From Bacillota bacterium (GTDB lineage Bacteria > Bacillota > Clostridia > Christensenellales > UMGS416): a DNA stretch of 64,000 bases. The number at the start of each line of letters is the position of its first letter. The stretch's first letter is position 1. The position numbers and the translations under genes are program-made. The stretch covers positions 1 through 64,000 of the forward strand of contig JAEZSE010000029.1 in assembly GCA_023421955.1 (NCBI GenBank), written 5' to 3'. Shown here piece by piece: positions 1 to 7,986 of the stretch. Under the pieces are notes generated by a model. That model was not told the origin of the DNA and made no database searches. It worked only from the letters and a program-made list of their open reading frames with translations.

Positions 1-353
1 CGCCTGGCCAGGTCAAGCGTCTGCAGTGGTGAATAGATCATCTGGAACCGGGCTCCGTCGCTGCGGTGGCTTAAGAGCGAGCCTTCGCTGCCTGGCACCT
101 TGAGCATGTCGCCGAAGGAAAGCACGCAATGATCGGGTAGCATGGCTAGCTCAATGAGCCTGTCCACATAGCCGGCGGCGGTCACGCATACCGGGCAGCC
201 GGGGCCGGAGATTAACTTGATATTTGGTGAAATCACCGAGCGCAAGCCGGACTTGAAGATTGCCGCCGTGTGGGTGCCGCACACTTCCATTACGCGCACC
301 TCCGGCCCGTCATAACCTTTCAGCTTTGCGGCGGCCTTTTCCATGCCGGTCAT
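1..353 (-). CDS. hypD: HypD, [NiFe]-hydrogenase maturation (partial, N-terminal part)
   Basis: The gene runs off the left edge of the window, so about 117 N-terminal residues are visible. They contain three HypD hallmarks: the EVCGTHT motif, the GPGCPVCVT cysteine motif and SFGDMLKVPG. HypD is an Fe-S protein that, with HypC, assembles the Fe(CN)2CO unit of [NiFe]-hydrogenases in the cytoplasm. The ATG at 351-353 overlaps the hypC stop codon as ATGA, so the two genes are translationally coupled. It is the last visible gene of the hypA-B-F-C-D operon; hypE and possibly hydrogenase subunits would lie beyond the edge. Identification is firm; completeness cannot be judged. Confidence 0.95.
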   Translation of the reverse strand, partial: MTGMEKAAAKLKGYDGPEVRVMEVCGTHTAAIFKSGLRSVISPNIKLISGPGCPVCVTAAGYVDRLIELAMLPDHCVLSFGDMLKVPGSEGSLLSHRSDGARFQMIYSPLQTLDLAR

Positions 354-568
354 TGAGATAGCTCCTCGATTTCCTCAAACAGCCTGATTAATTCCTCGGC
401 CTTTTCCCGGTCAATCTTTTCAATTGCCATGCCGGCGTGGGTCAATACATAATCGCCCACTGTTGCGTCCACCAAAGATACATTGACCGATATCGTGTTG
501 CCCAGCACATCCACCTTGGCGGTGCTTCCCTCGATTGTGATGATTCTTCCCGGTGTTGCCACACACAT
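350..568 (-). CDS. hypC: HypC/HupF family hydrogenase maturation chaperone
   Basis: A 72-residue protein beginning MCVATPGRI; the invariant Cys2 right after the initiator Met is the residue HypC uses to hold the Fe(CN)2CO unit and to contact the hydrogenase large subunit. Length and the V-GDYVLTHAG segment are typical of the family. The start at 568 is supported by an AGGAG ribosome site about 7 bases upstream, and it lies four bases after the hypF stop. The stop overlaps the hypD start. Role: cytoplasmic scaffold and chaperone acting with HypD. Longer upstream readings in this frame are hypF antisense or out-of-frame sequence and were discarded. Confidence 0.95.
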   Translation of the reverse strand: MCVATPGRIITIEGSTAKVDVLGNTISVNVSLVDATVGDYVLTHAGMAIEKIDREKAEELIRLFEEIEELSQ

Positions 569-572
569 ATGG

Positions 573-3023
573 TTACTCCTGCCTGGTCTTCCTTGCCGCG
601 ATATAGGCCTGGCCCAATGCCAGGCCGCCGTCGTTGCAAGGCACTTCGTTGTTGGTGTAAACAGAGAATCCGGCATTTCCCAGCATCGCCATGCAGCCGG
701 ACAGGATGCGCTCGTTCTGGAATGTGCCGCCGGAGAGCGCCACTGTGCCCATGCCATGCCGCTCCCGCAGCAGGGTGCAGATATCAAGCGCCATGCCGCA
801 AACCCCGTTGTGGAATCCAAGCGCGGCAGCGAGCGCCTGTTCTGCACCGGCTGCTGCAATCGCCCGAATTACCGGCGTCGTTTCAATCAGGATGCCGTCC
901 GTCGTTTCCTCGATGCCAAAAGCCATCGGCAGCGGCGTGACGCCTTGCTGCTCAGCCAGGTTGGCGGCGTTCTCCAACGCGATGGCGCATTGGCCCTCAT
1001 AACCGTTGGTATGGCAGATGCCCAGCAGGCTGGCCACTGCGTCAAAGAGCCGGCCCATGCTGGAGTATTGCGCGGTGTTTACGTGGTTTTGCAGCGCTGC
1101 CCTCAGGATGCCTGCACCTTCAGATTCTTCGTATGGCACCCCGGCAGCTTCGCAGTAGCACAGTGCGGCCTTTCGCGCGTCCACCGCCACCGAGTCGCCT
1201 CCAGCCAGAGTCACAACCTTGAGGTGTGCGGCCCGCCGGAAGCTTCCTCCCTCGCAGAGTAGGAATTCACCGCCCCAAATTGCGCCGTCGGTGCCATAGC
1301 CGGTGCCGTCAAAGGCCACGCCGATCACAGGCCCTGCAAGGTGGTGCTCGGCCATCACCGAGGCAATATGTGCGTGGTGGTGCTGCACCGTCACAACAGG
1401 CAGGCCGCTTGCCCGTGCCAGCCGCGAGCTGTGATAACCGGGGTGCAGGTCGCAGGCAGCCAACTGCGGAGTGAACCCAAACAGCCTTTGCATATGCGCC
1501 AGGTTTTGCTCATAGGCCTGGCGCACCTCCTGCTCCTCCATGTCTCCGAAATACTGGCTCATGTGGGCCTCGCCGCCCTTGAGCAGGCAAAACGCCGACT
1601 TTAGGTCGCTGCCATACGCAACGACAGCATTCGTTTCTTGGTAGGGGCGGGGTTCTCGGATGCATAGGCGAGCAGCATCCGATGGATGCGACCAGCCCAT
1701 ACCCGACCCTGATCCCGGTGTTTCTTTCCCTGTCTGTTGTGACAAGGACACCGGCCTTGGCGCATACCCCCGCGCCCGTCGGATGAGTTGCCTCTGCCCG
1801 GCGGAAATGCGGGCCACCGAGTCGTCCAGCCTCGTCACGATCCTGCGCTTGTGGTAGAGCACTCCCGCCAGCTCCTCCCGCGCAAGCATCGCCAGCATCG
1901 GCCCGTCTTCATGGATCTCCGGCTTGCCGCTTTGGTTGGCGCTGGTCATCACCAGCGGCCCGCACTCTTTGAGCAGCAGCAACTGCATCGCTGTATAGGG
2001 TAGAAAGCACCCGGTTAGCAGCGCGTCGCCGCATACCGCCGGGTCAAATGGCCTCCTGGTCTTCAGCAATACAATGGGCCGGGCGGGGGAGAGCAGCAAC
2101 TCCTGCTCCTGCTCAGATGCATCACAATATCTCCGCAGTGCAGCCATATCTGGAAACATGACGGCGAAGGGCTTCAGCTCCCTGCCCTTGAGCGCCCGGA
2201 GCTGGCTCACAGCCTGCCCGTTGTTTGGATCGCAGGCCAGGTGGTAGCCGCCGATGCCCTTGATGGCGGCGATGCCGCCGTCTTTCAAGCAGCGCGCGGC
2301 CTTTTCAAGAGCAGCCTCGCCTTCCCACTCCCCTGTTCGGTCTCTCCAGAGCAGCGTAGGGCCGCAGTCGTGGCAGCACACCGTTTGGGCGTGGTAGCGG
2401 CGGTTGGCTGGGTCAGCATATTCCTCGGCGCAGGCCGGGCACATCGGGTAGTCAATCATCGACGTGGTGTCGCGGTCATAGGGCACCCGCTCCAGGATGC
2501 TGTAGCGGGGCCCGCACACGGCGCAGCTGATGAACAGGTGGCGGAACCGCCGGTTCTTCTCATCCAGCAACTCCCGCATGCAGTCTGTGCAAATGGGGAA
2601 GTCCGCCGGCAGCATTGCCACCTCGCCTGCGGTGGAGGGGAGGATGGTGAAGGCGGTTGAGCAACTCCCTCCGCTGGCTGTGGCCGGCACCTCCCTCAAG
2701 AGGGAGGTGGAGATTTGGGAAACTATTTCTTTATCCCCTTCCTTGAGGGGGATGTCGCCCGCAGGCGACAGGGGGAGTTCAATGATCTCCGCAATCTCTG
2801 CCATCTCCGGCTTCCGCGTCTGAATCGCTGCTATAAATGCATCCAACGTTTCCGCGTCTGCGCTCGCAACGATCTCCACATTGGAGCCGATGTTTTTCAC
2901 CGATCCGGTGATGCCAAACTCCTTGGCCAACAATGCCAGGAAGGGGCGCATGCCCACTCCCTGCACCATGCCGCGGAGGAAAATGCGGCGCGTTACTGCC
3001 CCTTGCGCTTCTGCTCCAGCCAA
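573..3023 (-). CDS. hypF: HypF carbamoyltransferase, with two in-frame repeat insertions
   Basis: HypF makes the cyanide-ligand precursor: it transfers carbamoyl from carbamoyl phosphate to the HypE C-terminal Cys. Domains in order: acylphosphatase (GMVQGVGMRPF near residue 18), two C-x2-C-x18-C-x2-C zinc fingers, a YrdC-like domain, and a Kae1-like domain with HHHAHIASV and the C-terminal CNDGGLALGQ. The TTG start at 3023 lies 7 bases after a GAGGAGG site inside the hypB 3' end, a 31-base overlap. At 816 residues it is longer than the roughly 750-residue norm. The excess falls at two places: about 40 residues between the acylphosphatase and zinc fingers (2662-2780) and about 25-30 residues after the YrdC domain (around 1645-1711), both coinciding with palindromic repeats. 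The reading frame stays open and catalytic motifs are intact, so it is probably functional. Confidence 0.95.
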   Translation of the reverse strand: MAGAEAQGAVTRRIFLRGMVQGVGMRPFLALLAKEFGITGSVKNIGSNVEIVASADAETLDAFIAAIQTRKPEMAEIAEIIELPLSPAGDIPLKEGDKEIVSQISTSLLREVPATASGGSCSTAFTILPSTAGEVAMLPADFPICTDCMRELLDEKNRRFRHLFISCAVCGPRYSILERVPYDRDTTSMIDYPMCPACAEEYADPANRRYHAQTVCCHDCGPTLLWRDRTGEWEGEAALEKAARCLKDGGIAAIKGIGGYHLACDPNNGQAVSQLRALKGRELKPFAVMFPDMAALRRYCDASEQEQELLLSPARPIVLLKTRRPFDPAVCGDALLTGCFLPYTAMQLLLLKECGPLVMTSANQSGKPEIHEDGPMLAMLAREELAGVLYHKRRIVTRLDDSVARISAGQRQLIRRARGYAPRPVSLSQQTGKETPGSGSGMGWSHPSDAARLCIREPRPYQETNAVVAYGSDLKSAFCLLKGGEAHMSQYFGDMEEQEVRQAYEQNLAHMQRLFGFTPQLAACDLHPGYHSSRLARASGLPVVTVQHHHAHIASVMAEHHLAGPVIGVAFDGTGYGTDGAIWGGEFLLCEGGSFRRAAHLKVVTLAGGDSVAVDARKAALCYCEAAGVPYEESEGAGILRAALQNHVNTAQYSSMGRLFDAVASLLGICHTNGYEGQCAIALENAANLAEQQGVTPLPMAFGIEETTDGILIETTPVIRAIAAAGAEQALAAALGFHNGVCGMALDICTLLRERHGMGTVALSGGTFQNERILSGCMAMLGNAGFSVYTNNEVPCNDGGLALGQAYIAARKTRQE
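1645..1711. repeat. Small palindromic repeat, copy A, inside hypF
   Basis: The core at 1658-1697 matches 14243-14281 (copy B) at about 35 of 40 aligned positions, same strand. Its centre is a hairpin GCATCC-GAT-GGATGC; the matching stem in copy B is GCATTC-GCA-GAATGC, so a C-G pair has become T-A without breaking the stem. In hypF the element is translated on the opposite strand as part of an extra, poorly conserved linker after the YrdC domain, and the frame is kept. The outer ends are weaker inverted repeats (GGGCGGGG / CCCATACCC). No transposase is seen; a non-autonomous REP- or MITE-like element is the likely class. Confidence 0.75.
2662..2780. repeat. Palindromic MITE-like element inside hypF
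   Basis: A stretch of about 119 bp begins CAACTCCCTCC and ends GGGGGAGTTC, so the two ends are inverted copies. Each half contains its own small palindrome (CCTCCCTC-AAGA-GGGAGG in one; ATCCCC/GGGGAT in the other), giving a nested palindrome with imperfect arms of about 50 bp. It is translated in frame as roughly 40 residues between the HypF acylphosphatase domain and the first zinc finger, where other HypF proteins have only a short linker. No second copy of the same length is visible in the window. Confidence 0.6.
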
Positions 3024-3652
3024 CGGGCTGCCTCCTCATAGCCTTCTCCGGTCTTGCCGGAAACCTTGAAGACCGGTGCGGTCTTGTTCAACGCCCGCAC
3101 ACCCTTCATGAAGTAGGCCTCGTCAAAATCCACATATGGGATCAGGTCGCACTTGTTGATCAGGATCACATCGGCCTTCTCAAAGGCCAGCGGGTATTTG
3201 TAGGGCTTGTCGCTGCCCTCTGTCACCGTAAGGATCAAAAGCTTCACATGTTCGCCGATGTAAAACTCCGCCGGGCAGACAAGATTGCCCACGTTTTCGA
3301 TGAAGAGCATGCTGCCGTCGGTGAGATTCAGGTTGTCTGCCGCATGGTCGATCACCGGCGCGTCCAGGTGGCAGGCGCCCTGGGTGTTGATCTGCTGGGT
3401 GGGAATCCCCAGGGCTTCCAGCTTTTTGGTGTCGATGTCGCTTTCAATGTCGCCCTCAATCACGCCCACGTTTTTATTCGCAAGGTGCTCAATGATGCGG
3501 ATCAGGCTGGTGGTCTTTCCGGCCCCCGGCGCGCCCAGCACATTCACTACGAAAATGTCGCGGCGCTCAAAGGCCCCGTGCATTTTCTCCGCCAGGCGAT
3601 CGTTCTCCGTCAGCACCGCTTCCATTACCGGCACCCGGATGGTTTCTCTCAT
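2993..3652 (-). CDS. hypB: HypB, GTPase nickel insertion accessory protein
   Basis: A 219-residue G3E/SIMIBI GTPase that helps HypA insert nickel into the hydrogenase large subunit. Visible motifs: P-loop GAPGAGKT (near residue 39), Walker-B region GDIESD, the metal-site CHLDAP segment, ENVGNLVCP and the guanine-specificity NKCDL. There is no His-rich nickel-storage tail at the N-terminus, so this is the short form. I start it at MRETIRVPV (3652), which lies inside the 3' end of hypA; upstream in-frame sequence is hypA read out of frame. It overlaps hypF at its 3' end. Identification is firm. Confidence 0.96.
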   Translation of the reverse strand: MRETIRVPVMEAVLTENDRLAEKMHGAFERRDIFVVNVLGAPGAGKTTSLIRIIEHLANKNVGVIEGDIESDIDTKKLEALGIPTQQINTQGACHLDAPVIDHAADNLNLTDGSMLFIENVGNLVCPAEFYIGEHVKLLILTVTEGSDKPYKYPLAFEKADVILINKCDLIPYVDFDEAYFMKGVRALNKTAPVFKVSGKTGEGYEEAARWLEQKRKGQ

Positions 3653-4013
3653 TGGTTTTGTCTCCTTGGTCCATATAGATTTCAATATCTTCAATGTAGA
3701 GTTCTTTTCCCACATCTGTGGGGCGGCCCTCGCTGCCGCAATCGGGGCAGTCAAAGGAAAATGGCTTTCGCTCGAAGTCTTTTCCGCAGGCATCGCAGCG
3801 CATCAACGGCCTCACACGCCGCACCGCAAGCCGTGCGCCCTCGCACATCGTGCCGGCGGCGGCGATGTCAAAATACAGTTGTATGCTCTCCGGCACATAG
3901 CCGGTGCCGTCACCCACCACCAACGAAATGGACTTCACCGCCTGCCCGCCGTTCATGCGGGCGTGCGCGGAAGCTTTTGTGATGATGGATTGAACCAGGG
4001 GAAGCTCGTGCAT
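3567..4013 (-). CDS. hypA: HypA, nickel metallochaperone with extended C-terminus
   Basis: The protein opens with MHE, the nickel-binding N-terminus of HypA, and has the structural zinc site C-x2-C-x12-C-x2-C (CDAC...CPDC) followed by GKELYIEDIEI, where most HypA proteins end at about 115 residues. Here translation continues for about 35 low-complexity Gly/Asn-rich residues to a stop at 3567, overlapping hypB by 86 bases in another frame. The tail looks like readthrough into hypB rather than a conserved domain; loss of the ancestral stop is the simplest explanation. A GGAG site precedes the ATG and a -35/-10 pair lies upstream. It is the first gene of the hyp operon. Confidence 0.93.
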   Translation of the reverse strand: MHELPLVQSIITKASAHARMNGGQAVKSISLVVGDGTGYVPESIQLYFDIAAAGTMCEGARLAVRRVRPLMRCDACGKDFERKPFSFDCPDCGSEGRPTDVGKELYIEDIEIYMDQGDKTNERNHPGAGNGSGADGERSPGGENARGL

Positions 4014-4042
4014 GGGCCGCTCCGTGTGGTTTCTGCCTGCAT

Positions 4043-4071
4043 ATTATAGTGCGGTTCTTCGCATTATACAA
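4043..4071 (-). promoter_or_regulatory. Promoter of the hypABFCD operon
   Basis: Read on the minus strand: TTGTAT (4066-4071), a 17-base spacer, then TATAAT (4043-4048). The -10 is a perfect sigma-A match and lies about 30 bases before the hypA ATG, giving a short leader with a GGAG ribosome site. It is back to back with the promoter of the epimerase gene. Confidence 0.65.
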
Positions 4072-4112
4072 CGAATTCGCCTGCCTGCATTGTGCTGGCA
4101 GGCACAAAACCG

Positions 4113-4143
4113 TTGCAATATCACGTATTTTTTGTGCTATACT
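4113..4143 (+). promoter_or_regulatory. Probable promoter of the aldose epimerase gene
   Basis: TTGCAA (4113-4118) and TATACT (4138-4143) are separated by 19 bases, slightly longer than ideal. Transcription would start about 40 bases before the ATG at 4190. Confidence 0.45.
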
Positions 4144-4189
4144 GAATCAAATTGGCAGGATTTGGCAAACCAATATCCGGAGGATTTTT

Positions 4190-5065
4190 ATGCAGGTGAT
4201 GATCGAAAACGAAAAGCTTTCTGTGGGCTCCAAAACTGCAGGGGCAGAGCTTACCAGTATCCGGCTGAAAGCCTGCAGCACTGAATACCTGTGGCAGGCA
4301 GACCCCAAGCACTGGAACCGACACGCTCCGCTATTGTTCCCGATTGTGGGCTCGGTGGCCAACAATCAATACTCCTATGGCGGCAGGCAATACACGCTGA
4401 AGAACCACGGCTTTGCCCGCGACAGTGAGTTTATTGTCGCCCAGCAGTCTGGCGATGCCGTAACTTACCGCCTGGGGAGCAGCCCTGAAAGCCTCGCCAT
4501 GTATCCGTTCCGTTTCGTGCTGGAGGTTTCCTACCGGCTGGAGGGTAATGCCGTTGTGGTGGGTTGGCTCGTGGAGAATACCGATGAGAAGGTCATGTGC
4601 TTTTCCATCGGAGCCCACCCGGCTTTCAACTGCCCGATTGTGACAGATGACTCCTTTGAGGATTATTTCCTGGAATTTGAGCAATCTGAGACGTTGGACC
4701 GGCAGTATGTGAACGCCTCCAACCTGCTGATCGCCGGAAAGAATGAACCGTTTCTGCGCAATGAGCGAATCAAGCCGCTTTCCTCTGGCATGTTTGCCGA
4801 CGGTGCCTTTATCCTGGACGGCGTGAAATCCTCCTCTGTGGCGCTGAAAAGCCGCAAGACTGACAAATCCGTTATAGTGAGCTTTCCCGGTTTTCCGCAA
4901 TTGGGCATCTGGGCGCCGCCCGGCGCGCCGTTCGTATGCATCGAGCCGTGGTATGGCATCGCCGAATCCACCGACTTTACCGGTGACTTGACGCAAAAAA
5001 AGGCAGTGCTAAGCCTGGAGCCAGGTGCGGCGTTCAAAAGTGAATATAGAATCTCGGTGGAATGA
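4190..5065 (+). CDS. Aldose 1-epimerase family protein (LacX-like)
   Basis: A 291-residue protein of the galactose mutarotase-like beta-sandwich family, probably interconverting sugar anomers in the cytoplasm. Supporting segments are the N-terminal NRHAPLLFPIVGSV and KNHGFARD, IGAHPAFNCP with the predicted catalytic His, and the C-terminal CIEPWYGIAES and SLEPG. These resemble the LacX-like branch more than classic GalM. The start at 4190 follows a CCGGAGGA ribosome site by 8 bases; earlier in-frame Met codons lie upstream of the promoter elements and have no such site. It is transcribed alone, divergently from hypA. The specific sugar cannot be told from sequence. Confidence 0.88.
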   Translation: MQVMIENEKLSVGSKTAGAELTSIRLKACSTEYLWQADPKHWNRHAPLLFPIVGSVANNQYSYGGRQYTLKNHGFARDSEFIVAQQSGDAVTYRLGSSPESLAMYPFRFVLEVSYRLEGNAVVVGWLVENTDEKVMCFSIGAHPAFNCPIVTDDSFEDYFLEFEQSETLDRQYVNASNLLIAGKNEPFLRNERIKPLSSGMFADGAFILDGVKSSSVALKSRKTDKSVIVSFPGFPQLGIWAPPGAPFVCIEPWYGIAESTDFTGDLTQKKAVLSLEPGAAFKSEYRISVE

Positions 5066-5131
5066 CGAGTAGTTGTGAGTAATTGTGGTGTCAAGGAAGG
5101 GGTCGGCATTCGTGCCGGCCTCTTGCTACTT

Positions 5132-5764
5132 CTATACGCTTTGTTCCTTTTTGTTTCCCTTGTGAAAGAATGACAGGTGCACATCCTTGCGGTAACACAC
5201 CACCCGCACGGTAAACACGATCGCCATGGCCAGCGCCACAGCCAGATCCCGGCCCAGCCATTGGTGCAGGAACCATAACGCCAACACGCCGGCAATCACC
5301 GCCGTTGCATAGATTTCCTTGTGGAGGATCGCCGGGATCTCCTGCACCAGCACATCGCGCATCATGCTCCCGCCGACGCCTGTGATCACGGAAACGAACA
5401 AGAAGGCCAGAAACGTGTAGCCGCTTTCGATGGCCATCATACCGGCCACCGTGGTGAACACCGCCAAACCCAGCGCGTCGATGATCACAAATGGCCAGCT
5501 CCAGCGGATCTTTTCCCGCAGCAGCATTACAGCCACAGCAACTGTTAAAATCACGGCGGAATAGAGATAGTTGGAGAAGAACACAGGGATCCCCCGGTTC
5601 ATCACCACATCGCGGATCACGCCCCCGCCCACGGCTGTGACGAAGGCAAGCACCAAAATGCCGAAGATATCCAGCTTTTTCTCCACGGCCACAATGGCGC
5701 CGGAGGCTGCGAACGCGGCCACGCCGATCACTTCGATGATTTCCAGGATGTCAATCTGGTCCAT
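5132..5764 (-). CDS. TRIC/UPF0126 family membrane channel or transporter
   Basis: A 210-residue integral membrane protein with about seven hydrophobic helices in two similar halves. Each half has the glycine-rich pair of the prokaryotic TRIC (YadS/YicG, UPF0126) family: VGGGVIRDV in the first and VGGSMMRDV in the second. Family members are trimeric cation channels, and some (YicG) have been linked to glycine uptake, so substrate is uncertain. The start lies one base after the stop of the UroD-like gene, so both are probably co-transcribed. The C-terminus is basic and cytoplasmic-looking. Confidence 0.88.
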   Translation of the reverse strand: MDQIDILEIIEVIGVAAFAASGAIVAVEKKLDIFGILVLAFVTAVGGGVIRDVVMNRGIPVFFSNYLYSAVILTVAVAVMLLREKIRWSWPFVIIDALGLAVFTTVAGMMAIESGYTFLAFLFVSVITGVGGSMMRDVLVQEIPAILHKEIYATAVIAGVLALWFLHQWLGRDLAVALAMAIVFTVRVVCYRKDVHLSFFHKGNKKEQSV

Positions 5765-5765
5765 C

Positions 5766-6884
5766 TCAATACCTGCCGTATTGCTGGATCGCGTGCATGA
5801 CCGCCCTCATGCTGGTCAGCAAGCTGCCGTTGTTGATGGAGCCTGCAGTGAATTCATTCAAGCCCCGGTGGGGCTTGGCCATCTCGCAATCACGCCGCAC
5901 TTCGGCCACGATGGCGGCCTCGTCGTTGCCCATAAAGGTGAAAGGTGCCAGCTGCCCGTCAATGCGTGTGCGGGGCATGTGGCGGCGGATCTCGGAAACC
6001 GTGAGCGTGGGCCCGAAGTTACATGCGGTGAGGTTGAGCCGCGCCAGGATCGGCAGCAGATGGCCCATTGGTGAGTCGGAGTGCTGGTAGCGCCAGTCGC
6101 CGGGGTTGGGGCACCAGTGGTCAAACACGCGCTTCAGGATCGGGTAGGCAAATTGCTCATACATGTCCGGCGTTAATAGGCAGCAATCGTCATCATTGAA
6201 CCCGAACCCTGCCGGGCGGTCATCGAGCGAGCAGCCGGCTTCTTCGTCCATCATTGTTGCCAATGCAAACACTGCGTCGGAGATCGTGCGGCTGAAGCGT
6301 TCGGCAAGCTCTGGTTCATCCACCAGCAAAAAGATCAGGTTTTCCACACCGTAGAGCGACATCGCCAGCGTGACCGGCCCCCGGATGCTGCGAAATGTGG
6401 AGGGCAGGATGCCGTAAGCCTCAAAGACCCGCTTCTTCTCCCGCTCCCAGTGCTCGGGTAACGCAAACTCCCGGATGTTTGCAATGCGCTTTTCCGCTGT
6501 GTCCAACACAGATTCCAGCTCTTTGGGTGTGCTGCAGCTTGGCATCAGCCAGTTGGATTCACCCTGCACCACATACTTGCCGCCGAAGATCTCGTGGATG
6601 CCCCGGATTTCCGGCAGCTTCCTCTCTGGCTCCGGCAGCCACTCCGGCAGCAAGCGGCGGCCCACAATTTGCTCTGCCTTGTCGTTATACCGCTTGTTCA
6701 GCTCCAGGCGGCGCTCCCTGGGCGCCTCCAGCCAGGGTGTGCCAGGCTCGCCCAGCTCCGCGTAGACGCATTCTTCGCTCATCGCGATGCCCAGCGCCAC
6801 TTGCGGCGCGGTGGAGGAAAAGCAATTATCCTCATGAGCCAGGGCGTCGTCCCTCCAGAATTGCTCCAGATCAACAGGCAACAT
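5766..6884 (-). CDS. Uroporphyrinogen decarboxylase-like (URO-D) protein
   Basis: A 372-residue protein that appears to be of the URO-D fold family. Visible pieces are the central VTLAMSLYGVENLIFLL, the metal- or substrate-region FNDDDCCLLTPDMYEQFA and the C-terminal HRGLNEFTAGSINNGS. In Clostridia such stand-alone URO-D proteins are usually not heme enzymes but relatives of the methyltransferases MtaA/CmuA or enzymes of unknown substrate. No corrinoid-binding partner or heme gene lies nearby. The start has a GGAGG site 8 bases upstream. The methyltransferase role is an inference; the fold assignment is fairly safe. Confidence 0.7.
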   Translation of the reverse strand: MLPVDLEQFWRDDALAHEDNCFSSTAPQVALGIAMSEECVYAELGEPGTPWLEAPRERRLELNKRYNDKAEQIVGRRLLPEWLPEPERKLPEIRGIHEIFGGKYVVQGESNWLMPSCSTPKELESVLDTAEKRIANIREFALPEHWEREKKRVFEAYGILPSTFRSIRGPVTLAMSLYGVENLIFLLVDEPELAERFSRTISDAVFALATMMDEEAGCSLDDRPAGFGFNDDDCCLLTPDMYEQFAYPILKRVFDHWCPNPGDWRYQHSDSPMGHLLPILARLNLTACNFGPTLTVSEIRRHMPRTRIDGQLAPFTFMGNDEAAIVAEVRRDCEMAKPHRGLNEFTAGSINNGSLLTSMRAVMHAIQQYGRY

Positions 6885-6980
6885 AAATGAGCCTCCAAAT
6901 CATTGATGAACGGCACAATGATACCATGGGGCAAGGGTGAATTGAATCAGACAAATATAGATATTTCTTGGAATATTTTG

Positions 6981-7133
6981 CCCTCTCCCATCACTGGGCG
7001 AAGGGGTGAATTTAGTTCGGGGCTGCCGCCCCCGGATCCCGAAGTCTGGCAAGCATATTGGAACGACACGTTCGGGGGATTGGGGGCGGCAGCCCCCACA
7101 GTAGCATACCCCTCCCACAGTGATGGGGGAGGG
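6981..7133. repeat. Long imperfect inverted repeat (MITE-like), intergenic
   Basis: Arms 6981-7043 and 7071-7133 are about 80% inverted copies, sharing CCCTCTCCCATCACTG and GGGGCTGCCGCCCCC, around a loop of about 27 bases. The gap 6885-7265 holds no gene; this element fills most of it. The GC-rich cruciform and lack of coding sequence suggest a non-autonomous mobile repeat rather than a terminator, since no T-tract follows. Confidence 0.7.
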
Positions 7134-7265
7134 GCAAGGGGAGAGGGTCGCAAACGTGGGAGAGGGGTCGGGGGTGAGTATTATTCCTTAGGCGATCGAC
7201 AAGGGGAAGTACCCTACTGGCAGTGCCATCTCTATGCTATAATACCATCAAAGGACGGGATCACC

Positions 7266-7955
7266 ATGAAGATCACCTTGCTTGGCCACAGCGGCTTTCT
7301 GGTGGAAGGCAGCACCGCCTGCCTGGTTTTTGATTATTACACTGATGAGCTTGGGTTGATTGAACGGCTGCCTTTTGGCGAAAAACCAGTGGTGTTTTTC
7401 GCGTCCCACAGCCACCATGACCACTACAACAAGCGGATTTTGAAGCGTGCAGGGGATAATGTTGGTTATGTGTTGGATGCCGGCATTGCCAAGCCACAGG
7501 TTGGAAATGTGACCATGCTCAGCAAAGGGCAATCCGCCGAGGTGCTTGGCATCCCCGTTGCGGCCTTTGGCTCCACCGATCAGGGCATCTCCTTTCTGGT
7601 GGAGCTGGAGGGCAGAAAGCTTTTCCACGCCGGCGACCTCAATGACTGGTATTGGGAGGAAGAATCCACCGCCGAGGAGCTGGCCCACGACGAACGGTGG
7701 TTCCTTGATGAGATTGCGTCTCTGAAAGACAGCAGACCGGACGCGGCATTTTTCCCGGTGGATGCCCGCCTTGGCCGCCATGCCATGCGTGGGGCGCTGC
7801 GCTTTGCGCGGCAAGCCTCGCCCAAACTGCTGATCCCGATGCATCTCTGCGGAGGGGAAGGGCTTCCCAATGATTTGGCGAGGGTCTTTGCCGCAGAAGG
7901 CATTTCCACCGAGGTCGCACCGATCACCCGGCCAGGTGACAGCATCATAATCTGA
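7266..7955 (+). CDS. Metallo-beta-lactamase-fold hydrolase (YtkL-like)
   Basis: A 229-residue cytoplasmic MBL-fold protein with the zinc motif SHSHHDHYN near residue 45, FHAGDLNDW (third metal ligand region) and the C-terminal LIPMHLCGG. This pattern fits the UPF0173/YtkL-type metal-dependent hydrolases, whose substrate is not known. A TATAAT at 7238-7243 is placed for transcription start near 7250; an AAGGA site precedes the ATG. Longer readings extend upstream into the inverted repeat and were rejected. The following VOC gene is about 30 bases away and probably co-transcribed. Confidence 0.85.
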   Translation: MKITLLGHSGFLVEGSTACLVFDYYTDELGLIERLPFGEKPVVFFASHSHHDHYNKRILKRAGDNVGYVLDAGIAKPQVGNVTMLSKGQSAEVLGIPVAAFGSTDQGISFLVELEGRKLFHAGDLNDWYWEEESTAEELAHDERWFLDEIASLKDSRPDAAFFPVDARLGRHAMRGALRFARQASPKLLIPMHLCGGEGLPNDLARVFAAEGISTEVAPITRPGDSIII

Positions 7956-7986
7956 TAAATGATTTAAATACTCAGGAGGGATACCG

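Noticed and set aside
6903..7265. N-terminal extension of the MBL hydrolase
   Set aside because: It translates the inverted repeat, and the MBL fold starts at 7266 with a nearby -10 box.
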